A DNA stretch of 64,000 nt from Epiperipatus broadwayi. Its lineage: Eukaryota; Onychophora; Udeonychophora; Euonychophora; Peripatidae. The DNA lies in the NCBI GenBank assembly GCA_028023455.1, contig JAQFVV010006623.1, positions 556,472 to 620,471 on the forward strand, in the 5' to 3' direction. Within the stretch, counting starts at the first letter, position 1. Every line of letters starts with the position of its first letter. Shown piece after piece: positions 33,953 to 44,482 of the stretch. The notes under the pieces were generated by a model, which made no database searches, was not told the DNA's origin, and saw only the letters and a program-made list of their open reading frames with translations. The translations under genes were made by a program, and so were the position numbers.

Positions 33953-35379
33953 CGTGAATTCACTTAGAGTACTCTCTGTATGCTTAAAATATTTTTTTCT
34001 CTTTGGTAAATTTTAATGAGGTCTCTGACTACAGGTCCATTGTCCCAATCTTCATTAGCTGCTGCATATTATTTCCCCAATCTATGTAATCTGCCTTTTT
34101 TGGTTTACCTACGTTTTCTTGGTTGGCTCTTTATATTAACTCTTTGAGTGAGACATGTATTCAAAAATATCAAAAATAAGAAAAAACATTATTCACCTTC
34201 CCTTTGTTCAACTGTTCTGTTCTCCCATGTCTGAAAAAAAAAACTATACAGTGATATACAAATATTATGTATTAGCAGGTAGAACAAATAATTCTGTATT
34301 GAACACACTTGGTTTTTACTATGGCGATTGACCCACTACTGTGCTGACAATCAAATTTGCTGACAAATTTATTTATATGGGCGCCAGTGAGCAAAATGAA
34401 ATCAATAGGGCATGTGATATAACCCATTGACCCCCAAACCACATATGATTGACTTAATTTTGAGAAAACAATTGAATTGATGATGAATATTTAATAATGA
34501 ATAATAGATAACGCGTTCCTGACCTGAGTTTAAATATAGGAGTTTAAATATTACTAAGCATGAGGCTTCTCACACACAAAGAAATGTCAAAATTAATATT
34601 ACAAGAACTTTTATTGGTGATATTATTCTAAATCTTGCTAGCATGAAAGCGTGCAAACCATTTAAGCATTTTGCCAACTGCATCTGGCTGCTTGGTGTAC
34701 ACAAAGGGTCTTCACCTGCTTTGAGGTTACTCTAGAAATTATTGTCATTAAAGCGTAATGTCACACTGCGTCGGACCGCTTGACAGATAATTCCCAGTTT
34801 GAAGGTCTTCGCCTACTTTGAGGCTACTAAAAATACAGAGCGAACATTAAATATATGTGCTAGCAAGCAATACTGTAAAATTAAGACTTTTATGATATCA
34901 TATTGGATATTTTTAATTATAACAACTGAGATAAACATAATTAATTTTGACACAGAAAAACATTTCATTTATGACATAGACAAATTATTTCACTTATTTT
35001 ACTCCTATGCTTTGATCTGCTCTTACTACTTTGCTAACGATATTTTCTTACTGTCACGAACGCGTATAACACAAACGTATAATATATATATACTGATATA
35101 GTACACGTATAATTAATATATATACATATGAATAATTATTTTAACTAACGAATCTTTTACTGAACGAACATTTAAAAAAATAATCTTGAAAACATTTTTA
35201 TAAGAAAGAATTAGAAAATGATATTTTAATTTATTAAATCATTTCAGTATATATATATATAACACTTTTTTTTAAAAAATATCACTCTACAGAAACATTT
35301 ACTTTATTGGGATTTCAATTAACTGAGTAACTAAAATCACAATTCTAATCTCCAGGGCATGTGTGGGGTTTATTAAGTC
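33953..35379 (-). other. Internal region of element C, no gene seen
   Basis: About 1.4 kb between the primer site and the Gag-like ORF. It contains an imperfect 28-bp direct repeat (GGTCTTC-CCT-CTTTGAGG at about 34708 and 34803) and TGGCGCCCA on the minus strand near 34390. The plus-strand frame at 34799-35101 has no family features. Confidence 0.45.
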
Positions 35380-35414
35380 GAGCCACAACGATTGGGCAGC
35401 CAAAAACATAACCA
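35380..35414 (-). promoter_or_regulatory. Primer-binding-like region, element C
   Basis: On the minus strand the LTR edge is followed at once by TGGTTATG and, 12 nt in, by TGGCTGCCCAATCGTTGTGG. The latter resembles the tRNA-Lys-type site TGGCGCCCAACGTGGGG with small insertions. Either could prime. Confidence 0.45.
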
Positions 35415-36522
35415 TGTACCGGTCGAAACCCACCACCACCGCACGTCAAATCCGATTCAAACTCAGCTGAACCAAAACTGAATTCAAACCCAACTCAACA
35501 GCTCAGATAGCAGAAATCGACGGCACAGTGCTATGCGCCAAGAACTAGCTCAACGGTTGGTGAGGACTAGAGACTCCTGAGTAACACTAATATCTAAGAA
35601 TTTATATACTTTGAATAATTTTATAAATTGAATCATATGTATGTTCGGGTTGCCAACACAGACAGCGAGTATTAACATTTAAATAATTATAAAAGAATGA
35701 TGAACTGAGAAACCAAGTATGTTAGAAAATATTTAATAAGAATAATTTGTTTCGTTTCCATAAAACATAGAATGCATTAATTACCTCTAGTCTTTAAGAG
35801 AATTTACAAATATAATAAGAGTGGCGGTCCTTATCATATGCCAACAATTATTACACAACATAGAATTCTATGTCTGTGCCCCCAACGAGAAATATAAAGG
35901 CGGATAAAGGTATTCATTAAGAACGGAAATGATTGCTCTATCCCTCCGGTTAGCGCTCATTTTATTATCAATGTGTTTTTTTATAATTAGTTGTTTTCAA
36001 ATACATTCCCTCGATAAGGCTTTCAAATTAATTAGCTTGAATTCCTTTTCTAATTGAAAATGAATTCTTAAAATCTGAAAATGATTTAATTAGAAAAATG
36101 AATCCTTATCTTTTTCCAATTCATAAAGCTTTACTATTGTTTTTAAGAATTTTAAAGCTTATCGAAGGAATGTAGCTTTTAATCACCGAAACTTTACAAA
36201 TTATTTAAAGGTGAAAAAAAACAAGTATTCCCGACGCAATGAAACTTTCGAACAATTATATATATTTAATATTTACAAATATATATACGCACAATCCACG
36301 CAATTTAATATATATAAATTCATGAATATTTTATCATGAATTTATTTAGAGAATTGATCAATTTTAAATTACTAATTAATTTTGCTACGCATTGGAAATA
36401 AGTTATTCATTATGGAAATTAGCGTGGATTGAACGTATAAAGCCCCATTGCATCGGAAATTTAAGGTTAGTATTAGGGTAAATAACATGAAGCTAGGATT
36501 GAACTCAGATCCGACTGCTTCA
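35415..36522 (-). repeat. 5' LTR of element C (1,108 bp, deleted)
   Basis: It matches 30394-30937 and then, from about 35941, jumps to the equivalent of about 32420 in the other LTR. A 1.5-kb segment is thus absent here, or was gained in the other LTR. Ends are otherwise intact. Confidence 0.85.
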
Positions 36523-36529
36523 ATATGGA

Positions 36530-37700
36530 GTAAAGATTTTATGAGCAACTGTGAAGAAATTGTGAATGAAATTATAAAAAGTTATTCTAGAGATAATGTC
36601 TGTATAATGATGTGGGTATTGTTTGGTTTCAAAAACTAAAGACAATTTTGTAAATGATAGATTAATTGGTATAGACTGAAAACTATTCTTTTATATATAG
36701 TAAACAGTTACATATCCGCAGCAATTGTTTATGATATTAGTGAAAAGGTAGTGGTAATGCATGAAAAATTGAAAAGAAATGCCAAAATAGATAGAAGGGA
36801 TAATAGATAGGAATGCTATAATGGGATAGACAAAGAATGAAAAAGTTGGGGAGGATTGTGACATAGATCTAAGAAAAGTTGAAAGATTGATAAGATTTTG
36901 TAAAGAAAATGATATGAATGCTGAGTATAAGTATATCAGAAGGTTTGCTCCTAGAAAATCTCCAGATATCAAGAATGGATTTTTATTATAAATAGTTTAG
37001 AAATAGTATTAGTAAATAGTTTATACTTATGCACACACTATACTTAATACAGATTCAGATCATAGTTTAGAGGCAAGAACAGAGGATAATTTCATAAGTC
37101 TACATATGACAGGATGCCATTCAAGTTAGCTATCCTGAAAAAATGAATGATATTAGTAAAAATTTTCGATTTATTAGATAACAAAATAAGTATAAATAGT
37201 AGTAGGTTGATTGATCTCAAGTTAAAAAAATGATGGGAATTATTCAAGGAAAATTTATAAGGTGTTGCAATAAAGATAACATTATTTAAAAAGTAAAAAG
37301 GCTTAATTAGCAATGAGATGATGAATATAATGCTATAAAAAAGGAAATGGAACAATATAAATTGTGTAAGAAGATAGAAGTAAGGTATAATATGAAATGA
37401 ATTAAGATAAAAAAGGATGGCCAGAAGAGGAATGCAGGGATATAAAGGAATTACTAAGAATTTATTAATATATAGTAAAATAAAAGTATTTTGATGAGAT
37501 GAGCAGAATCTTCAGACTAATTAAAAATAGTTATTTTAAATTATTAGTAAAGATTATGAATTTCTGAAAAAGAATGGAAGTTATTTTAAGGGAAGTTAGT
37601 TTTTAAATATATTTGGGGAGGATAGAGGACAAAAGAAAAAGACAGGGCAAGAAAGAAAATAATTCATGATTTTAAGAATTGGGGTAAGTGAGTATTTAAG
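36530..37700 (+). pseudogene. Decayed LINE (endonuclease region) relic
   Basis: Broken plus-strand frames give the order expected of an RTE/jockey-type LINE endonuclease: RNAKIDRRDN, then WGG, then LIRFCKENDMNAEY, FAPRKSPD and, after more stops, NTDSDHSLE. Here IG-D-NA-IG, a C-terminal catalytic S/TDH-type motif and a TW-SPDG-like block appear in their usual sequence. Past 37,200 only scattered charged text remains. Many stops and frameshifts; an old copy. Confidence 0.45.
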
Positions 37701-37951
37701 GAGTAAGATAGGGGATGAAAAAGACTTGGAGAAAGTGATCTGGTATTGAGCATGTCTTTGACTAATTATATAGTATTTTTATAAAGTAGAAAAAGATTAT
37801 AACAGTCTGTTTTTCTGAAATAAAATAACCATAGATTAATATTATAAAATCATTAGTGTAATTTTTAAAAATTATAATTCTTTATATTTATAAAAACATT
37901 TTAATAATAAATCATCCAGTAAAATTTTATTGTTTGTTTTGATATATATAT

Positions 37952-40400
37952 TGTAAATATCGATGTCTATCTATATTTTAAAAATTATCATTTGTTATAT
38001 AAAAAAAAAAAACCTCTTTGAGTTGATGTTTATATATGAAGTATTATTATTGTTTATGGTTATTAGGTATAGTTATTGTTTGAAGTTATTATTTTATTTA
38101 TATGTTGATGGTACATCATTATGAATATTTAATTATTATAAATAAATGAAGACATATAAATTGTTGATTATATAAAAAAATTATTTTATTTGCAGTGATT
38201 ATTAAAAAAAAGCAATATTATTATTTATGTATATTTTTAAAGCTGTCAAATAAATTTTCAATTTAATATTTTTTATATATACGCTTGATATTTTATTTTT
38301 TTTTTAATGTTAATTGTTTAAAATAAAACATGTGTAACAATGGTTTTCAAAACAGCATTTGCTAGCACGTGGAGCAACAACAAAAGGAAGCCATTAGTAT
38401 TAGTAGGATGGTGATTAGAAAAACAAAAGGATAAAGTTTTGTTGTACTTTGCTTCTTTGAAATTACCATTCTTCAGAATATTGGAATAAGATAGATTTTT
38501 ATGGTAAATACATTAATCATGACAGGCTAATAGAAATATATCGCAGCCAAGAGGCTGCACCATTTTCTTTCATTTATTCCAAGGCAGTTTAAAAAGAAAA
38601 AACTAAGAAAAGTTCAATACATATATTTCATCGCGTCTGAAGCCGAAATTTGACATAGCTATCTGGAATCTATAATGGTCAATCTAATAATAATCTGGAG
38701 GTAACTAGAATTAATATATTGGATTTAACATTTCAATTTATTTATTTATTTTTCAAGGAAAGAAATTTTAGAAGGATAAAAATATACATATATCCAAGAA
38801 TTGACAATTTTCTCTAACGTGATAGTTTCCTCATCTTAACTAGAATGCATTCTAATAATAAACGGATAAAGAAATAAAACAAGGGAATAAGTTGACTTTT
38901 GAAGGAAAACTGGACATGTGAACTTTGAAAGGTAGTCAATAATTTTATATGTATAAATGATATATAAATATCTTTTTGAGATCGATATTTTTGTTTACTT
39001 TTATTTTTCATTATAAAAATATAACGTTTTATAAATATTCAATTCAAGCGTCTTGTTTTCTAACAGCAATAAACGTTTAACAGGTGTTAAAATTAACACT
39101 TAAGTAATTTAAAATCTTAAAGTATGGCTTATAAGTTTAGGTTGTATATGAGTTGTTATGTATATTTTAATAAGTAAATTTATATTCGCAAATTTTTTTT
39201 ATTATAAAAAAAAAATGTTTTATTATTAATTTATTTCCATTTTTTTTTTTAACTTTATATAATGATTCTTATGCATACCAAAACAATAATTATATGTATT
39301 TGCTGTATATAATATTTTTTTATTTATTATTTTAAATATCTGAAAAATATAAATATGGATTTGTATTTATATTAATACCTACTTGTTAAGCACAGATATG
39401 TCTTTATTTATTTAATATATATATACTTATTGCAAGTATATATGTATATTTATTATTTGGGTTTGTATTTAAAACATTGATATTACCTAAAATTAAACCA
39501 TAATATAAAAATAAAGGATGTACTATTTGTTTTATAAGTAATGCCTTTGTAATTTATTTGAAAGTGTATTAATATTTTATTATTATTTTTCTTTTAGTGC
39601 CAAAGTCATTATGAAATTAATTGAATTCACAATTTAATAGAGGATAACTACGTATTTCACTTATTATTTAGTCTTTAAGTTACTTACACATATTATTATT
39701 CATTGATATGTTTAGATATACATAAATTTACATAATAGATGTGTATATTGGATTTAATAGAATTACCTTTGTTTCTGATATATATATTTGATTAGTTAGT
39801 TATATCAATATTGAAAATAAATTATAAGGATAGATCTCATTGCTCTATATGATTTTAAATTTATTTCATGTATAGCTAGTTGGAAGGGCATATAAACAAT
39901 TTATTTAAATATAACTGGGATAATTTTGTCTTTCTTCATTTAAATTATACAATTTATTATATTAGGCTTTCTCAACAATTGGATTCATTTAGATTATATA
40001 TATTCCATTACGTTTATCATCCAATGTTTGAAGCATTATTTTCTTTTCATATATTGATGTTCCATTACATTTGAGATATAATATGTCTATATGATATATT
40101 GTCCATTACATTTGGCACCATAAACTGTTGGTCCCAGTTAACTGATGATTGTATAATGGAGTAAAAGTATGTTCCATTACATTTGGACGCCATAACGTAG
40201 TCAGCATAATATGTTTGTTTAATTATTCATTACATTTGGTGTATCAAAGTTAGGGGCTTGGTTAACTAATAATTATTGTTACAAAAGTTCATATATTTAT
40301 TTTCATTTGAGATCATATATAAAGATACATTCCATTATATTTGGCTTTCCCAATGTTTGGGGCCTTCTTTCTTCAATTTAAATGGAATGCAGCAAGTACT
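37952..40400 (+). repeat. 5' LTR of element D
   Basis: 2,449 bp, TGTAAATATCG to GCAGCAAGTAC. The terminal GTTCCATTACA seen in the other LTR is replaced by unrelated sequence (TTTTGATGAG), suggesting a small deletion spanning the LTR edge and primer site. The small ORF at 39880-40074 is repeated exactly in the other LTR (43932-44126) and is not taken as a gene. Confidence 0.8.
40001..40370 (+). repeat. Array of LTR-edge/primer-site-like units, first LTR
   Basis: The LTR's own last bases, (GT)TCCATTACA, recur at about 40001, 40059, 40101, 40171, 40226 and 40329. Each is followed by TTTG or TTTGG and then sequence resembling a tRNA-Lys primer site: TTTGGCACCATAAACTG, TTTGGACGCCATAACGTAG and TTTGGCTTTCCCAATG, with GGGGC or GGTCCC after. 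Spacing is irregular (about 40-100 bp). The same array is in the second LTR. Confidence 0.65.
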
Positions 40401-41345
40401 TTTGATGAGTACTATAGTGAGGATAAAATAGTTGATAGATCCTTAGAAATAAAATTAAATTCACAAAAGCAATCAGAAGTAGAATTAAGTTGTGAAAGAT
40501 TAAAGGACACTGTTGACAATTTAGAAATTGGACAGTTAGGTTTTCAATGGTTAGACAATAGTACTCTAGAGTTAAGAGAAATAAAAATGCATTATAATAA
40601 AATGAATGAAGGCGTTCAAACTTTAGAAGTTGAATTAAGTTCACCAGAAAGGATTAAAATTAACTCTCAAAAATTACTAGAAAGAACAGAATGTGTTTAT
40701 CAAAGTCAATATAAAGAACAGTATCATGGTAATTTTGTGTGGTACAAAGAAAGCATATTTTTATATATATTAGAACATGAATATTTGAGTGGTAATTTGT
40801 ACCATTGTTGCAATAGAAATGACTTATTTTACAAGTATGCCAGTAGGACAAAGTTCGTAAAAATAAAAATAAATAAAAAGGTATTCAATTTAAATATTGG
40901 TAGAAAGATTATTGATGTAGAAAAAGAAATTGGAAAAGCTAAGATCAAACTTAAAATGATAGAAGATGATCTGATTAATATAGATTTTTTTAAAGAAAAT
41001 GTAAATAAAGAAAGAGATATTGGAAAAGCCAAAGTTAAACTTAAAGTTATAGATGGAAAGATAAATAATATTGATTTTCTTAGAGAGAATATTGACAAGG
41101 AAAGAGGTGTAGGGAAAGCAAAGGTAAAATTTAAAAGAATAAATGAAAAGATATTTCATTTAATTCTTGGCAGAAAGATTATTGATAAAGAAAAAGAAAT
41201 TGGCAAAGCCAAAATTAAACTTAAAATGAGAAGTGATGATGTGATTAGTAAAGATTTTCTTCGAGAAAATATAGCTAAGGAAAGAGATTTAAGTAAACCT
41301 AAAGTTAAACTGAAAAGAATTAATATAGTAATGTTATTGTTGTAA
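40353..41345 (+). CDS. Repeat-rich ORF of element D, function unknown
   Basis: About 330 residues, starting at ATG 40353 inside the last unit of the LTR array; the first ~16 residues are LTR-encoded. The N-terminal half is helical, charged text (RLKDTVDNLEIGQLGFQWLD, LELREIKMHYNK). From about 40855 it has a 30-residue repeat: units begin at 40917, 41007, 41097, 41187 and 41277 with the signature KER-IGKAKVKLK...DFLRENI. Units four and five resemble one and two, and a partial unit before the first resembles the third, so a 90-residue higher-order repeat exists. No enzyme motif, zinc finger, signal peptide or membrane segment. I recognise no family; it could be a diverged Gag, or a captured host coiled-coil or spectrin-like fragment. 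Confidence 0.55.
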   Translation: MFGAFFLQFKWNAASTFDEYYSEDKIVDRSLEIKLNSQKQSEVELSCERLKDTVDNLEIGQLGFQWLDNSTLELREIKMHYNKMNEGVQTLEVELSSPERIKINSQKLLERTECVYQSQYKEQYHGNFVWYKESIFLYILEHEYLSGNLYHCCNRNDLFYKYASRTKFVKIKINKKVFNLNIGRKIIDVEKEIGKAKIKLKMIEDDLINIDFFKENVNKERDIGKAKVKLKVIDGKINNIDFLRENIDKERGVGKAKVKFKRINEKIFHLILGRKIIDKEKEIGKAKIKLKMRSDDVISKDFLRENIAKERDLSKPKVKLKRINIVMLLL

Positions 41346-41800
41346 AACAAAATGATTTTCAAGAATTCTTTAATGTTGAAGTTGTATCACATCAATCTAA
41401 TTTGCAATTTTTAAAAGGATTATTTAAAAAATTTGAATGAATACCATTCAAAATTGCCCAGAGAATTTTTTTCAATTGAACATAGAACAAGTGAATTAAA
41501 ACAAAGACTTGCTCAAGCCGATGATATTTATTACGATATTCAAATGAAAGGTAATAGATTATCTGATAAAGTAGCAACTATTATTGATAAAATTAAGAAC
41601 TATGTTAGTGCTTATGATCAAGTTAGTATTTATATAAAGGATATAGAGGCAAAATCTAAGGAGATCATAGCAAATTTTTTTTAGAAGCTGATCCGAAAAT
41701 TATTCTAAAGCAATTGAATTATACCAAAACGTTATATAAAAATCTTGTAAATCAAAGCAAATTTCTTCATGGAGTCCAAAAAACTGGAAATTAAAAGGCA
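41346..41800 (+). pseudogene. Continuation of the element D ORF, frameshifted
   Basis: Downstream of the stop at 41343 coding-like text continues across two or three frame changes: FQEFFNVEVVSH and LQFLKGLFKKFE, then an 83-codon frame at 41433-41684 (LKQRLAQADDIYYD, IIDKIKNYVSAYDQ), then EADPKIILKQLNYTKTLYKNL in another frame. The last part resembles the helix start of spectrin-type repeats (acidic-P-x5-QL-x3-K-L). The breaks suggest a once longer protein. The spectrin comparison is by eye and weak. Confidence 0.4.
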
Positions 41801-42010
41801 CTTTTGATTATTATTATTTTATTTTTTTTTAAAGAAAACTTGGACAAATATCTAGATGATCTGAAAGATAGATATAAATAAATGAATATGGTTATTAATA
41901 AGAAAAATAATATTCTTTAAACCATGTTAGTCCTTAGAAAGATTACAAATTTGAGAAGTTTTTCGATATCTCATAATTAATTAGTTATTTGCAAAGACAT
42001 TTTTTTTTTC

Positions 42011-42026
42011 GGTGGATTAGGGGTAT
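42011..42026 (+). promoter_or_regulatory. Polypurine tract, element D
   Basis: GGTGGATTAGGGGTAT, purine-rich and directly against the second LTR. Confidence 0.55.
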
Positions 42027-44461
42027 TGTAAATATCGATGTCTATCTATATTTTAAAAATTATCATTTGTTATATAAAAAAAAAAACCTCTTTGAGTTGA
42101 TGTTTATATATGAAGTATTATTATTGTTTATGGTTATTAGGTATAGTTATTGTTTGAAGTTATTATTTTATTTATATGTTGATGGTACATCGTTATGAAT
42201 ATTTAATTATTATAAATAAATGAAGACATATAAATTGTTGATTATATAAAAAAATTATTTTATTTGCAGTGATTATTAAAAAAATGCAATATTATTATTT
42301 ATGTATATTTTTAAAGCTGTCAAATAAATTTTCAATTTAATATTTTTTATATATATGCTTGATATTTTATTTTTTTTAATGTTAATTGTTTAAAATAAAA
42401 CATGTGTAACAATGGTTTTCAAAACAGCATTTGCTAGCACGTGGAACAACAGCAACAACAAAAAGAGGAAGCCATTATTATTAAGATAGTAATAAAACCA
42501 ACTGAAGGATAAAATTTTGTTGTACTTTGTGTCTTTGAAATTACCATTCTTCAGAATATTGGAATAAGATAGATTTCTATGGTAAATACATAAATCATGA
42601 CAGGCTAATAGAGATATATCACAGCCAAGAGGCTGCACCATTTTCTTTCATTTATTCCAAGGCAGTTTAAAAAGAAAAAACTAAGCAAATTGCATCGCGT
42701 TTGAAGCCGAAATTTGACATAGCTATCTGGAATCTATAATGATCAATCTAATAATAATCTGGAGGTAACTAAAATTAATATATTGGATTCAACATTTCAA
42801 TTTATTTATTTATTTTTCAAGGAAAGAAATTTTAAAAGGATAAAAATATACATACATCCAAGAATTGACAATTTTCTCTAACGTGATAGTTTCTTCACTT
42901 TAACTAGAATGCATTCTAATATTAAACGGATAAAGAAATAAAACAATGGAATAAGTTGACTTTTGGAGGAAAACTGGACATGTGAACTTTGAAAGGTAGA
43001 AATAATTTTATATGTATAAATGATATATAAATATATTTTGAGATCGATATTTTTGTTTATTTTTATTTTCATTATAAAATATAACGTTTTATAAATATTC
43101 AATTCAAGCGTCTTGTTTTCTAACAGCAATAAACGTTTAACAGGTGTCAAAATTAACACTTAAGTAATTTAAAATCTTAAAGTATGGTTTATAAGTTTGG
43201 GTTGCATATGAGTTGTTATGTATATTTTAATAAGTAAATTTCTATTCGCAAATGTTTATTATAAAAATTGTTTTATTATTAATTTATTTCCATTTTTTTT
43301 TTAACTTTATATAATGATTCCTATGCATACCAAAACAATAATTTATATATATTTGCTGTATATAATATTTTTTTATTTATTATTTTAAATATCTGAAAAA
43401 TATAAATATGGATTTGTATTTATATTAATACCTACTTGTTAAGCACAGATATGTCTTTATTTATTTAATATATATACTTATTGCAAGTATATATGTATAT
43501 TTATTATTTGGGTTTGTATTTAAAACATTGATATTACCTAAAATTAAACCCTAATATAAAATAAAGGATGTACTATTTGTTTTATAAGTAATGCCTTTGT
43601 AATTTATTTGAAAGAGTATTAATATTTTATTCTTATTTTTCTTTTAATGCCAGAGTCATTATGAAATTAATTGAATTCACAATTTAATAAAGGATAACTT
43701 CATATTTCACTTATTGTTTAGTCTTTAGGTCACTTACACATATTATTATTCATTGACATGTTTAGATATACATAAATTTACATAATAGATGTGTATATTG
43801 GATTTAATAGAATTACCTTTGTTTCTGATATATATATATTTGATTAGTTAGTCACATCAACCTTGAAAATAAATTATAATGATAGATCTCATTGCTCTGT
43901 ATGATTTTAGATTTATTTCATGTATAGCTAGTTGGAAGGGCATATAAACAATTTATTTAAATATAACTGGGATAATTTTGTCTTTCTTCATTTAAATTAT
44001 ACAATTTATTATATTAGGCTTTCTCAACAATTGGATTCATTTAGATTATATATATTCCATTACGTTTATCATCCAATGTTTGAAGCATTATTTTCTTTTC
44101 ATATATTGATGTTCCATTACATTTGAGATATAATATGTCTTTATGATATATTGTCCATTACATTTGGCACCATAAACTGTTGGTCCCAGTTAACTGATGA
44201 TTGGTATAATGGAGTAAAAGTATGTTCCATTACATTTGGACGCCACAACGTGGTCAGCATAATATGTTCGTTTAATTATTCATTACATTTGGTGTCTCAA
44301 AGTTAGGGGCTTGGTTAACTAATGATTATTGTTGCAAAAGTTCATATGTTTATTTTCATTTGAGATCATATAAAGATACATTCCATTATATTTGGCTTTC
44401 CCAATGTTTAGGGCCTTCTTTCTTCAATTTAAATGGAATGCAGCAAGTACGTTCCATTACA
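42027..44461 (+). repeat. 3' LTR of element D
   Basis: 2,435 bp, TGTAAATATCG...GTTCCATTACA, followed by (AT)n. It carries the same unit array at about 44051-44425; here the fourth unit reads TTTGGACGCCACAACGTGG, even closer to a tRNA-Lys primer site than in the first LTR. Confidence 0.82.
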
Positions 44462-44482
44462 ATATATATATATATATTATAT

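Larger units (their letters stand above)
30394..36522 (-). mobile_element. LTR element C: non-autonomous, unequal LTRs
   Basis: Two long repeats with TG...CA ends (TGTACCGG...GCTTCA on the plus strand) flank 2.4 kb. A purine tract next to 32999 and a primer-site-like TGG next to 35415, both on the minus strand, show it is oriented leftward, agreeing with the Gag-like ORF. ATAT occurs on both outer sides (30390-30393, 36523-36526) as a likely 4-bp target duplication. The LTR at the left is 2,606 bp and that at the right 1,108 bp, since the latter lacks about 1.5 kb. No protease, RT or integrase is present. Confidence 0.85.
37952..44461 (+). mobile_element. LTR element D: large LTRs, no gag-pol
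   Basis: Two direct repeats of about 2.44 kb (37952-40400 and 42027-44461) start TGTAAATATCG; the second ends GTTCCATTACA. They flank 1.6 kb holding a repeat-rich ORF. A purine-rich tract (GGTGGATTAGGGGTA) abuts the second LTR. Both outer edges run into (AT)n. The first LTR lacks the last 11 bases and has no primer site where one is expected. No gag, protease, RT or integrase motif exists inside, so it is a non-autonomous element. LTR copies differ by many small changes, so it is not very young. Confidence 0.8.

Noticed and set aside
34380-34400. TGGCGCCCA on the minus strand, considered as the primer site of element C
   Set aside because: It lies about 1 kb from the LTR edge; the TGG blocks at 35380-35414 are in the correct place.
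40829-41362. Several minus-strand hydrophobic frames (62-89 aa) resembling membrane proteins
   Set aside because: They are the antisense of the Lys/Ile/Glu-rich repeats; reverse complements of AAA/GAA-rich codons look like Phe/Leu/Ser membrane segments.
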